A DNA stretch of 64,000 nt. It comes from Chlorops oryzae (taxonomy: Eukaryota; Arthropoda; Insecta; Diptera; Chloropidae). The stretch covers positions 63,892,650-63,956,649 of the forward strand of contig CM035807.1 in NCBI GenBank assembly GCA_020466095.1, read 5' to 3'. Of this stretch, positions 53,761-63,656 are shown one piece after another. The first letter of the stretch is position 1, and each line of letters starts with the position of its first letter. A program made the translations under genes and the position numbers. Below the pieces are notes generated by a model that saw only the letters and a list, made by a program, of their open reading frames with translations, was not told the DNA's origin and did not search any database.

Positions 53761-53979
53761 TCTGACTTGCACGAGCGAGGTGCATATAAGAGAGCATCGG
53801 TCTTAAGCCTCTAAGACGGTAGATGCAGACGGGTCTGACTTGCACGAGCGAGGTGCATATAAGAGTGCATCGGTCTTAAGCCTCTAAGACGGTAGATGCA
53901 GACGTATCTGACTTGCACGAGCGAGGTGCATATAAAAGAGCATCGGTCTTAAACCTCTAAGACGGTAGATGCAGACGGA
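53761..53979. repeat. Three tandem 73-bp repeats at the Jockey 2 3' end
   Basis: Each unit starts TCTGACTTGCACGAGCGAGG and ends GGTAGATGCAGACG; starts are at 53761, 53834 and 53907. A partial fourth (GCACGAGCGAGGTGCGCCAG) is at 53657. The third unit overlaps the last codons of ORF2. Units differ at only a few positions. Confidence 0.9.
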
Positions 53980-56630
53980 AGGTCCTTTCTTTTTAAACGT
54001 GTTCGACTTGTTGTGTTACTGAGGCTTCTTGCCAACTGATTCGAATGATGTCTTATCTTATCGTTGTATGATGATTTTAATCGTATGATTTCATCCTTAA
54101 TGAGTGGAATTTGTAGGTCACGGTGAATATGTTCATTACGAATATACCATGGGGCACCTGTAATGATTCTGAGAATTTTCGATTGAGCTCTTTGGATTAT
54201 TTCAATAGAGGAAGCGCAGGCATTTCCCCACAACTGAATGCCATAAGACCAAACTGGCTTTAATACACTATTGTATAAAAGAACTTTATACTCCATGTTC
54301 AGAGAAGAGCGATGGTTAATCAACCAGTGAATTTTTGATGCTTTAAGCTTTAGGTTTGTTCTCTTTGCCTCGATGTGCTTTCGCCAAGTTAATCGTTTGT
54401 CTAGATGGACTCCTAAATAAACGACACTATCAACTTGACGGATGGAAACTCCGTTTAGTTGTATAGTTGGGCTTATACCCCTTCTTAGCGTAAATGTAAT
54501 GTGTTTACATTTATCTTCGTTTACATTAATTCGCCAGGTAGAGAGCCAATTTTCAATTAATTGCATATGTTCTTGTAGGATTCTTGATGCTTCCATGGGA
54601 TCGCGGTGGCAGCTCAATAATGCTGTGTCGTCAGCAAAAGTTGACATTACAATATTATCTCTAGTGGGGATGTCGGCTGTTAGAAGAAGGTAAAGAGAGG
54701 GGCCTAATACACTGCCTTGCGGGACTCCTGCTTTAATTTCAAATTTTTCCGTTATAAATTCATTAACTCTTACTCTAAAGAATCTATTTTGGAGGTATGA
54801 TATAAGAATTTCGTGAAAATTTTGAGGGAGTAGGGACTTTATTTTAGCAATAAGACCCCCATGCCACACTTTGTCGAATGCTTGAGCGATATCTAGGAAT
54901 ATTGCAGAACAATATTCTTTTTTTTCGAAGGCGTTACGAATTTCACGAGTGATTCGATTTACCTGTTCAATAGTTCCATGTTTTTTTCTAAAGCCAAATT
55001 GATGAGCAGGGATTAAGTTATTCTCGTGGATGTATGGCGTTATTTTTATAAGAAGAGCTTTTTCAAAGAGTTTAGATAAGCAGGGGAGAAGGCTTATTGG
55101 GCGATAGGAGCTTGCTGTCGTCATATCTTTGCCGGGCTTCAGTACCATCGTGATAACCGATTCTTTCCACATCTTAGGGAAGTGTGAGAAGCGCATAATA
55201 GCATTAAAGAGTTTTGCTATAAATTTAAGAGCAATGTGTGGCAACTCCTTGATCATTTTTGGTGTTATATAGTCCCGACCGGGAGCTTTTTTCTCGCAAA
55301 AATTATCCTTAATTATGCTTTTTATATCATTGGCATTAAATGACACAGGAAAAGTTTGGTTGTTTTCTTCGAAGGGAGGAAGTCTTAGGTCATTAACTAG
55401 AGGGTTCGGAAGGAAAACTGAGCACAAGTGTTGAGCAAACACAGAAGCTTTTTCCTCGTCACTTCTTGCCCATCTTCCACTTTGATCTCTTAAAGGAGAT
55501 TCATGGTCTATGGGAGAGTTTTTTACTTTTAAAGCTCGCCACAGTGATCCTTTTGAAGAACAGTTAGGTGAAAGTTTAGAAATGAAATAAGTATTTTTCT
55601 TGTCTTGTTCTTTTTGGAGAGCGATTTTAAGTTGCGTCGTAGCTAAGTTGAGTCTGGCTTTACTTTCAGGTGACCTATTTTGTTGCCATTCACGTCTTAA
55701 TCTACGTTTTTCTCGCAAAAGCCTTTCAATATGGCTATTAGTATAATTAAAATTTCTATGGACAACGGCAGGAATTTTCGGGGTGGAATGCTCCGCCGCC
55801 GAAGCCAATATTGTATTTAAGGTAACAACCGCTTCATCAATTTGGTTTTCATTGTCTATTGAATATTCTGAGTGAATGTGTGTTGCAACATACTTTTTGT
55901 ATTTAACCCAATGTGTTTTAGAGGTTGTCAGACTGAAAGGGGGGCACGACATCCTTATGTTTTGTGAAATTTTGAATAGCAAGGGACAGTGATCTGAAGA
56001 CATTTCGTAGGTCAACGAGGTTGAAATTTGTGAATTATCAATACCTCGTGTGATGGCAAAGTCTATAAGGTCTGGTATTTTGTTATGGTCTGTTGGCCAA
56101 TACGTAGGTTGTCCTGGTGAAAGAAATCCTAAGGTACCGGATCTATTTATTAGTGTGTTATATAATTTTCTTCCCCTTGGGGAAATTAGGCGTGAGCCCC
56201 AATGGGTATGCTTTGCATTATAATCGCCTGCTGCTAAAAATCTATTTCCAAGAGTGTGAAAAAATTCTTTAAATTGATTTTCTGTTATTGTAAATCGTGG
56301 AGGGCAATATATAGCAGATAGAACTAAATTTGCACCACAGCTTTCTAAAGAAATTGAAGTTGCTTGAAAGTAAATTTTTGAGAACGGTTCGAGAGGGAAA
56401 TGTTTAATCCGGTTACGAATCAAAATACCCGTTCCCCCATGGGCTTTCCCATCAGGGTGGTTCGTTCTGTAGAATTTATAGCCTGGAATCGAGAAATTAT
56501 TTTTATCGGTAAGATGAGTTTCAGAAATAAGCATCACGTCTATAGAGTTGTTTGAAAGAAAATGTGTCAATTCCAGCTTACGCTGATTTATACCATTTGC
56601 GTTCCAAGAGGATATAATAAGTAAATTCAT
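53949..56630 (-). CDS. Jockey 2 ORF2: AP-like endonuclease and reverse transcriptase, intact
   Basis: 893 codons without interruption. Residues 1-220 are the endonuclease that nicks the target: SSWNANGINQR, LISETHL (catalytic Glu), AAGDYNAKHTHWGS (Asp/Asn) and SSDHCPLL (Asp/His). Residues about 440-720 are RT: KKAPGRDYITP, SSYRPISLLPCLSKLFEKAL, HQFGFRKKHGTIEQV, LDIAQAFDKVWHGGL, AGVPQGSVLGPSLY and the FADDTALL active site. The C-terminus holds the thumb-like VYLGVHLDKRLTWRKH and APWYIRNEHIHRDLQ segments. The start overlaps the ORF1 stop as ATGA. Length and motifs are normal for Jockey, so this copy could encode a working enzyme. The last ten codons run into the 73-bp repeats. Confidence 0.9.
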   Translation of the reverse strand: MNLLIISSWNANGINQRKLELTHFLSNNSIDVMLISETHLTDKNNFSIPGYKFYRTNHPDGKAHGGTGILIRNRIKHFPLEPFSKIYFQATSISLESCGANLVLSAIYCPPRFTITENQFKEFFHTLGNRFLAAGDYNAKHTHWGSRLISPRGRKLYNTLINRSGTLGFLSPGQPTYWPTDHNKIPDLIDFAITRGIDNSQISTSLTYEMSSDHCPLLFKISQNIRMSCPPFSLTTSKTHWVKYKKYVATHIHSEYSIDNENQIDEAVVTLNTILASAAEHSTPKIPAVVHRNFNYTNSHIERLLREKRRLRREWQQNRSPESKARLNLATTQLKIALQKEQDKKNTYFISKLSPNCSSKGSLWRALKVKNSPIDHESPLRDQSGRWARSDEEKASVFAQHLCSVFLPNPLVNDLRLPPFEENNQTFPVSFNANDIKSIIKDNFCEKKAPGRDYITPKMIKELPHIALKFIAKLFNAIMRFSHFPKMWKESVITMVLKPGKDMTTASSYRPISLLPCLSKLFEKALLIKITPYIHENNLIPAHQFGFRKKHGTIEQVNRITREIRNAFEKKEYCSAIFLDIAQAFDKVWHGGLIAKIKSLLPQNFHEILISYLQNRFFRVRVNEFITEKFEIKAGVPQGSVLGPSLYLLLTADIPTRDNIVMSTFADDTALLSCHRDPMEASRILQEHMQLIENWLSTWRINVNEDKCKHITFTLRRGISPTIQLNGVSIRQVDSVVYLGVHLDKRLTWRKHIEAKRTNLKLKASKIHWLINHRSSLNMEYKVLLYNSVLKPVWSYGIQLWGNACASSIEIIQRAQSKILRIITGAPWYIRNEHIHRDLQIPLIKDEIIRLKSSYNDKIRHHSNQLARSLSNTTSRTRLKRKDLPSASTVLEV

Positions 56631-57993
56631 TTTTGTGCGGTTAAGATTTGGAGCAACTGATTTTGTGCTCTAAGTAACTCTTGGAGTGTGTTCTGCATTT
56701 GCGACATGAATTGTGTCATACATTGCGTCAGACTGACCAACATGGTTTCGAGACCAGCGTTCTGGTGCTGGGGGACGGAATGGACACTTACGCCTGATTT
56801 AGCTACGTTTGCATAGGACATATTATTAGTCACAGGAACGCTAATTTTGTGCGGTTGCGAGGAAATAGGGGTTTGGAATACAATTTGATTTGACATTGTA
56901 CGACTAGCTTGCTTCTTTTCTAACATACGATTTTTTAATTCTTTATATACCGGACATCCCCTATAGTTTGCAGTGTGATTTCCACCGCAATTGCTGCATT
57001 TTTTCACTGTGGATTGGTCTTTGCTTTTGTCGCAGTTCGCGGAGCTATGAAATTCTCCGCAAACAACGCAGACCATACGTAGGGTGCAGTAAGACTTAGT
57101 ATGCCCATATTCTTGGCAATTAGTACATTGGACAGGGCCTGAACGTTTATGAGGTTCTTCTATTACAACTCTACGGTGAAGAAGATATTGTAATCTGTAG
57201 ATTGGATGAGACTCATTTTTTTTTAGCTTTAAGTTATCAGGACTGAGCTCTACTTTGAACATCGGCTGCGGAGTTTTGTTCCTATTGAAAATATTCATTA
57301 CATTTCTAATTTTAAAGCCCTTCGACTCTAAGGCTTGTTTGATTTCCAAAGGAGCTACATCAGATTCAATACCTTTAACAATTACGCTAAGGCCTTTGCT
57401 ACTTTTGAGCTGATACGTATAGTAGCTTTTTTTGTTATCATCAAAGTATTTGGTGACCGTTCTGTATTTATTTTCATTATAAATCTGAATTTTGGTCTCA
57501 TGAAGATTTCCTCTTGTAAGGGGAACGATGTGGTAGCTGGGTCAAGCTCGTGACCAAATTACTGGAACTACGCTCTCGAAGATAAACTGGTGGCGGTTTT
57601 GGTGTTTTTTCTCCAGCTTCCTTCGAGGAATCCGAATTCTCAGCAGTCTCTGTAGTTAGAGCCGCAAATCTATTGCCAGATAGCACGTTTGACGGGTTAG
57701 CGTCGAATTTAGTTTTATTTATTTTCGCTTTTGCCACATTTGATTTTTGTGGGCTAAGTTTCCTTTTAATTTTAATGTAGCGGTCCATACCTGTCTGCAC
57801 TGCTGGATCGCGTACGCTATTAACAGGAGCTTTTACACCGCTGTTAGCAGAAGGCGCAACTTCTGTTGTTGAACTTTCTGTTGTTGATGTTTGAGATGTT
57901 AGCGATTGAGAGGGAGAAATATTGTTTAGCGTGCGCGGTAATTCTGGCGCTTTGACTATTAAGTATGCATTTCTGGCGTTAGAGCCACTAATA
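56627..57993 (-). pseudogene. Jockey 2 ORF1 (Gag-like), main part, frameshifted
   Basis: The part next to the mariner (SGSNARNAYLIVKAPELP) continues a Ser/Thr-rich N-terminus, then KTPKPPPVYLRE. A one-base shift near 57540 moves to the frame holding the conserved domain (YFDDNKKSYYTYQLKSSKG, then IKQALESKGFKIRNVMNIF). Zinc knuckles QCTNCQEYGHTKSYC, CVVCGEFHSSANC and CSNCGGNHTANYRGC follow. The end overlaps ORF2 by four bases (ATGA). Confidence 0.85.
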
Positions 57994-59281
57994 TTAGGTG
58001 TAGTAAAAAGAAATCCATTATTTTTCCAATAGATGGCGTTATTTATCTGCATCTCGCGTTGTATAAGTCCGATCGTGTTCCGCTAGGGGGCATTAGAAAG
58101 ATGACAGTTCCTACTAAAAAAGCTTTTTTAACACTTTTTTGATTGATTGATTCAGTTTTGTTTGAGAGCTTGTCAAAGATGGACATCAGCAAAGAGAAAT
58201 TCGCTACATTTTACAGTTTTTCTTCGATAAGGGAGAAAACGCAAGCCAGGCGGCTGAAAATGTGAACAGCGTTTATGGACCTGATACTGTAACAGCCAAT
58301 CATGTGCAATTTTGGTTTCGTCGATTCCGTTCCGGTAACTTCGATGTCAAGGATGCACCACGCACTGGACAGCCAATTGTCGAAAATGTCGATAAAATCA
58401 TGGAAATTATCGAGTCCGACCGTCATGTTAGCACTGTTTCGATTGCAAAAGAGCTAAAGATTGCACAAAAAAACCGTTTGGAACCATTTGAATAAGGCTG
58501 GATACACAAAGAAGCTCGATGTATGGGTGCCACACAAGTTAACGCAAAAAAACCTCACAGACCGAATTTCCATCTGCGAATCGCTGCTGAACCGCAACAA
58601 AATCGACCCATTTCTGAAGCGGTTGGTGACTGGTGATGAAAAGTGGATCACTTACGACAACGTCAAGCGAAAACGGTCGTGGTCGAAACACGGTGAACCG
58701 GCGGAAACGGTGGCCAAGCCAGGATTGACGGCCACGAAGGTTTTGCTGTGTGTTTGGTGGGATTGGCAGGGAATTATCTACTATGAGCTGCTCCCATACG
58801 GCAAAACTCTTAACTCGGAACTCTACAGTCAACAATTGGACCGTCTGAAGGAAGCAATCGCCCATAAGCGGCCAGATTTGGCCAACAGGAGAGGAATTGT
58901 GTTCCATCAGGACAACGCCAGGCCACACACATCGATAGTGACTCGCCAGAAGCTCCGGGAGTTTGGTTGGGAGGTTCTTCTGCATCCACCTTATAGTCCG
59001 GACCTGGCACCAAGTGATTACCATCTGTTCCTGTCCATGGCGAACAATTTTGCTGGTGAAACATTCGCTTCAAGAGAGGCTTCTGAAATTCGACTGTCTC
59101 AATTTTTTGCTAATAGGAACGAAGGCTTCTATGAGAGAGGCATAATGAAATTACCTTTAAAATGGCAACAAGTTATCGAACAAAACGGCGCATATTTGAC
59201 CTAAATCGGGTCATTCTAAATATCTTAAATAAAGCCCTCAATTTAATGCAAAAATAATGGATTTCTTTTTACTACACCTAA
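57994..59281 (+). mobile_element. Mariner element 2, 1288 bp, inserted in Jockey 2 ORF1
   Basis: Same inverted ends (TTAGGTGTAGTAAAAAG) and same length as the element at 20498-21785, flanked by TA (57992-57993 and 59282-59283). It is in opposite orientation to the Jockey. Confidence 0.95.
58180..59204 (+). pseudogene. Mariner transposase with two one-base frame changes
   Basis: The ATG (MDISKEKIRY) at about 58180 is present here. One A is missing near 58199, and one A is extra in the run near 58468 between KELKIAQK and TVWNH. Otherwise it matches the 20575-21636 frame, with helix-turn-helix motifs, WVPHKL (E to K) and catalytic Asp in VTGDEKW, FHQDNARPH and PPYSPDLAPSDYH. It is inactive unless the indels are sequence errors. 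Confidence 0.9.
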
Positions 59282-59327
59282 TAGAATGCCTTCTTTCAGG
59301 TTGCGATTTTAAGGTATCACGTTGCAT
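59282..59327 (-). pseudogene. Jockey 2 ORF1, first 15 codons beyond the mariner
   Basis: An ATG at 59327 (MQRDTLKSQPERRHS) is in phase with the ORF1 sequence on the other side of the mariner insertion, counting the single TA target. It shows that the mariner hit ORF1 just after its start. Confidence 0.75.
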
Positions 59328-59726
59328 GCGTATTGTTTGCACGCTCAGTATAAGCTAAGCTTTAAGTCTGGCCTATGATAAGGCAAAGCTTAAAGCTTTT
59401 TATTTCGGTTTGTGAACCAGCTAGAAATATAATTAGAACAACTTTGGTGAAAGAATAAGGTGCAAAGAGAAAATAGATAATGTAAACAAAAAGAGATTAG
59501 GGAAAGTCGCTAAGATTATAAATCTTTCGACTTGGAAAAATAACGTCTCACCCAACGTGGCTGCAAATTCTCAGGTCCCTGGGACGGTGGACACGTGTAG
59601 AATCCCGCGAGATGGAGACGGAAATATTTAATTTATTTATTTCGTTTGTTTAGATTTTTTTTTTTAATTCCGATCGGACGAGCGCTTAAGACTTCGACTT
59701 TTCCGAACAGGGTTGCCAAGTGAACT
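59284..59726 (-). other. Jockey 2 5' UTR
   Basis: Lies between the ORF1 start (59327) and the element 5' end at 59726. Jockey elements carry an internal promoter here. No coding sequence was seen. Confidence 0.6.
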
Positions 59727-59734
59727 GAGCAAAT

Positions 59735-60160
59735 GACATCGGCGAATTAAAAATCATTCAAAGCCAAGTGTGTTTTATTTTAAATTCAGCTGGCTGTACG
59801 CTTGATAAATGGTTTACAAATCACTCTGAGTTTGCAACAGACGATGGAGAAAAATGTATCAAATTCAATTGTTCCGATTCCACCAAAACTCTGGGCACTC
59901 CGAAGAATGATAACTTCACGTTTTATTTGGACAAAACATTCCAAAATGTGAAACCAACTAAGAGGAATATACTATCAGTTTCCTCTAGATTGTTTGATCC
60001 TCTCGGACTCGTATGTCCAATTATAGTTGAAGCAAAAATCTTATTACAGGAGCTTTGGCTTCAAAAACTATATTGGGATGAATCGATTCCCATGAGTCTT
60101 GACACAAGTTGGAGAAAATTTCAAGAAGACTTAATATGCTTTCCAGACGTTCAATGAAAT
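59735..60160 (+). pseudogene. BEL element 3 RT, 3' part
   Basis: It resumes in phase after the duplicated GAGCAAAT: DIGELKIIQSQV, then FILNSAGCTLDKWFTN and the thumb (SSRLFDPLGLVCPIIVEAKI). The frame stops near 60157. Confidence 0.8.
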
Positions 60161-61130
60161 CTCAAGACAATTTTAGAACAAATTTGACATTTGAAATCCA
60201 GGCGATTTCAATTTTGTTCTGAAATCCCGAGATTTTGTCATACGTTTGGAAAGCACATAAGTCAACTTGATTTTATTTCAGTGCCAAGATTCGTAAATAC
60301 TTTGCCAGAATCAAACATCCAAATTCACGGATTTTGTGATGCGTCTAATAAAGCATACGGCTGTTGCATTTACGTCAGCTCGCAATCCGTAAGTGGCACA
60401 TCATGCCAGCTTTTAACAGCAAAATCAAGGGTTGCTCCGCTTAAAACGAAGTCCCTACGTCGTCTTGAGCTGTGCGCCGCACATTGATTGAATAGCTTGT
60501 GGAACATAGTCAAACCCTTGCTTAAAACAGGTGGAATCGAGACCGTTAATTTCTAGACTGACTCTGAGATAACGCTTCATTGAATAAAGACTCATCCATC
60601 AGCACTTACAACTTTTGTATCCAATCGAGTAGCTGATATTCAAGAAAATTCTGAGAACATTAAATGGCTACACGTTTCCTCGAAACAAAATCCAGCCGAT
60701 ATCATGTAGAGAGGTTGTAGTGCTGACGAAATCACAAAATCGATTTGGTTTAATGGGCCAGAGCATTTATTAAAGTACCAGGATGATTGGCCAATAAATA
60801 ATTATATCAATGTTCCTATGGAAATGATATCTCTGGAGAAGAAAGTCATGTTTGTTGTTATCATCTTCGAATCAGAAAGCCCATTTAATAGAGATGATAA
60901 ATGCTTATTCTTCATATCCAAAAATTATAAGAATTTTGCATACGCATATCGATTCGTCGAACGCTCATCGAACAAAAAATCGGATGAAGAAAGAATTATG
61001 CTCATGAAAAATAAATTTACAGTCCCAAGAAATAGTCTTAGAGGACATGAAAAACAGCTTATCTATGACAGAATTGTTATTGATATTAGGCTTACAGTTT
61101 CGGAAAGAAATCATGCCTTTTTTTAAATTG
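60161..61130 (+). pseudogene. BEL element 3 RNase H and tether, many stops
   Basis: IHGFCDASNKAYGCCIYV and SLRRLELCAA carry the first acidic residues. The DSEITLH segment, preceded by a stop, is the third. HVSSKQNPADIM is the conserved close. The following 400 bp is a tether region with stops and a frame change near 60980. Confidence 0.7.
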
Positions 61131-61977
61131 TAGAAATCCTACAGGAAATTCAATTCCTGTTCAGCCAAGTCTACAAAAATTAAACCCATTCATTCAATCA
61201 TTGAACATTGAAAAAAGGTCCTTCTCTCTTCTTCGAGTAGGTGGGCGGTTGTTAAATGCACGAATTCCATATGACACGAAACATCCGCTACTTTTGCCAA
61301 AAAGAAATCGCATTTCGGTCAAATATATATCCATATAAATAATTGTCATGCTGGTTCCAAAGCTCTTCTTTCAATACTTAGGCAAAAAATATGGCTCGTA
61401 AACGCTCTAGAGATTTGTTCGAAAATAGTGAGAAATTGCATTCATTGTTTCAGATTTAAGCCTAAGCTCTTGACCCAAATTATGGGTAATTTACCAGCAG
61501 ATCGCTTTCGATCGCTTCGTCCTTTTTCGATTTGTGGCGTCGACTTCTGTGGACCCGTGTATGTTTCTTCGAGAATACATGGTCGAGCTCCAACCAAAAT
61601 GTATTTAGTAGTTTTTATTTGTTTCTTTTCGAAGGCTGTTCACTTAGAGCTAGTCCAAGAATTATCAACTGATGCATTCAATTCTATTTTAAAAAGGTTC
61701 ATCGCCCGACGAGGAGCCCCTCTTCGAGTCCACTGAGACAACGCGACGAATATCGTTGAAACCAGCCGGCAATTGAAGGAACTGCAAGATGCGTTCAACA
61801 AGCAGAGCAGACCTATCTACGTATGCCGCCGAGGAGGGCGTCGAACGAGCGCCCATCTTAGGAGGTTTGTGGGAAGCGGCCGTCAAGATCGCCAAGCATC
61901 ATCTGCTTCGCACCATAGGCAATGCCAAACTGTCAGCCGAAGAACTAACTTCCGTTTTGTGCGAGGTAGAGGCGGTT
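61131..61977 (+). pseudogene. BEL element 3 integrase zinc finger and core
   Basis: Zinc-finger half: NNCHAGSKALLSIL and CIHCFRFKPK. Core: ICGVDFCGPVY has the first Asp, DNATN the second, where a TGA stop directly precedes it near 61734, and LGGLWEAAVKIAK the Glu. Frames change near 61740 and 61840. The coding sequence is interrupted at 61982 by a MITE exactly at a TTAA. Confidence 0.75.
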
Positions 61978-61981
61978 TTAA

Positions 61982-62193
61982 CTCTGCTGGTAGCTTAAGA
62001 AGGTTACACTAAATGCTTTAGGGACCATTTGGCCCGCGGTGTATTTTTCATACAAAATATATAGTCAACATATAATTTTGAGCTCTTTACTAGAAGATTG
62101 TTATGGCTGAAAGTAAATATATTTCATCAATCGCCAGATATTGACCACAAAAAATTGCATTTTGGACCAAATGGTCCTAAGGCACCAGCAGGG
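61982..62193. mobile_element. piggyBac-type MITE, 212 bp, TTAA TSD
   Basis: TTAA on both sides (61978-61981 and 62194-62197). The left end CTCTGCTGGTAGCTTAAG and the right end, inverted, CCCTGCTGGTGCCTTAGG match at most positions. Both arms carry GACCATTTGG as a subterminal inverted repeat. The integrase frame runs across without loss when one TTAA and the insert are ignored. TTAA target and CCC tip are the piggyBac pattern. Confidence 0.8.
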
Positions 62194-62634
62194 TTAAATT
62201 CCAGACCAATCGGAGCCCTCAGCAGCGATCCCAACGACACAGCGGCTCTAACACCGGGACACCTGCTAGTCGGTCAGGCTCTTCGTCCGCTGCCGCAGGA
62301 ATTCAACGAAGACGTTTCAGACAGCAAACTGACCTGTTTGCCCAAGTGTCAGCTGTTATGCGCAATCAAACAGCGGTTTTAGCGAGCATGGTACAAGGAA
62401 TACTGCCATAGTATGCAAGAGAGCAGCAAATGGGTTCACGATCAGCCCAACTTGTCAATCAACGTCCTTGTACTAGTCCACGACGACAATACTCCACCTC
62501 AAAAATGGTTAACTGGCCGCGTCGTTAAATTTATAAAAGCTCCAGATGAAAAGGTTCGAGTTGCTGAGATTCAGGCTCCTTGTGGAATTTTAAAGCGGCC
62601 TATTCACAAATTAGCGGTACTACCAATAAATTGA
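62194..62634 (+). pseudogene. BEL element 3 integrase C-terminus
   Basis: NSRPIGALSSDPNDTAALTP, then HLLVGQALRPLP and, after a TAG near 62381, the terminal domain (NVLVLVHDDNTPPQKWLTGR, CGILKRPIHKLAVLP). It ends 26 bases before the 3' LTR. Confidence 0.8.
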
Positions 62635-62660
62635 AAACAAAGGATCCAACGCGCCCAGAA

Positions 62661-62897
62661 TGTTAGAGCATTTAAAATAGATTCAGGAGTGCTAATGTAT
62701 ACACATCATTATATCCTTTGCGCTAGTTTGTAAGCACCATAAAAATGTATATACCCTATAATACCATTCGAGTTAGTATGTAAGCATCATAATAATTTTG
62801 GAGAATTATGAATTTCTAGAAGGCATAAGTGGAAGACGAATAAAAAACTAGTCAGTCGTTCATAGGCTCGCAAAGAAATCAAAACTATGATTTTTCA
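62661..62897 (+). repeat. 3' LTR of BEL element 3 (237 bp)
   Basis: Begins TGTTAGAGCA and ends TTTTCA. It is aligned along its whole length with 48221-48456. Confidence 0.85.
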
Positions 62898-62931
62898 CCA
62901 CATTATTGGCGCACTATTTTTTAACTCTCAA

Positions 62932-63656
62932 TTTGTGGGCGTAGTAGTGGGCGGGACACATTAATGTTTTTCCTACACCTTTCATTCGCCTTGGTCAACC
63001 TATGTTGCGAATTTGAAGCTCCTACGCCCTTTACTTCGGAAGATACGAAAAATCTCTATTTGTGGGCGTGGCAGTGGGCAAACCACTACATTTTTTCCTA
63101 AACTTTTCATTTTCCTTGGTCAACCTATGTTGCGAATTTGAAGCTTTTACGTCTTCTACTTCGGAAGTTACGAAAAACCTTTATTTGTGGGCGTTGCAGT
63201 GGGCGGGCAACATAAATTTTTTCCTACACCTTTCATTTTCCTTGGTCAACCTATGTTGCGAATTTGAAGCTTCTACGCCTTTTACTTCGGAAGTTACGAA
63301 ATATCTTTATTTGTGGGCGTGGCAGTGGGCGGGCCACATACATTTTTTTCCTACTCCTTTCAATTGCCTTGGTCAACCTATGTTACGAATTTGAAGCTTC
63401 CACGCCTTTTACTTCGGAAGTTTCGAAAAATCTTTATTTGTGGGCGTGGCAGTGGGCGGGCCAAATACATTTTTTCCTCCACGTTTCATTCGCCTTGGTC
63501 AACCTATGTTGCGAATTTGAAGCTTTTACGTCTTCTACTTCGGAAGTTACGAAAAATCTTTACTTGTGGGCGTTGCAGTGGGCGGGCCACATTTTTTTTT
63601 TCCTAAACCTTTCATTCGCTTTGGTCAACCTATGTTGCGAATTTGCAGCTTCTACG
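62932..63656. repeat. 126-bp tandem repeat, six units
   Basis: TTGTGGGCG marks unit starts at 62932, 63059, 63184, 63310, 63437 and 63563 (spacing 125-127). Each has GTGGGCGGGCCAC, TTGGTCAACCTATGTTGCG and ACTTCGGAAGTTACGAAAAA segments; the last unit is incomplete. Because 126 is a multiple of three, frames run across several units, but the translations are simple repeats with hydrophobic stretches and need not be protein. This is a satellite-type array directly beside the BEL 3 LTR. Confidence 0.9.

Larger units (their letters stand above)
53419..59726 (-). mobile_element. Jockey-type LINE 2, full length (~5.0 kb without its mariner)
   Basis: The element is bounded by an 8-bp duplication, GAGCAAAT, at 53411-53418 and 59727-59734. 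It has a poly-A tail (plus-strand T run, 53419-53438), ORF2, ORF1 and 5' UTR in minus orientation. The 5' end starts AGTTCACTTGGCAACCC on the minus strand. It sits in the RT of BEL element 3. ORF2 is intact, and ORF1 is broken by one shift and a mariner. Confidence 0.9.
48221..62897 (+). mobile_element. BEL/Pao LTR retrotransposon 3, with nested insertions
   Basis: LTRs at 48221-48456 and 62661-62897 are highly similar (shared GTATACACATCATTATATCC and TAATACCATTCGAG). Without nested elements it is about 6.7 kb. Insertions are a long-TIR element in the leader, a Jockey in RT, and a TTAA MITE in integrase. The flanks CCGAC and CCACA do not form a clear 5-bp duplication. Pol contains many stops. 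Confidence 0.9.

Noticed and set aside
53645..53845. Minus-strand frame across the 73-bp repeats
   Set aside because: Made of repeat sequence downstream of the ORF2 stop, with no domain.
62932..63656. CRISPR-like regular array
   Set aside because: Units are adjacent 126-bp repeats with no unique spacers, in a eukaryotic sequence.
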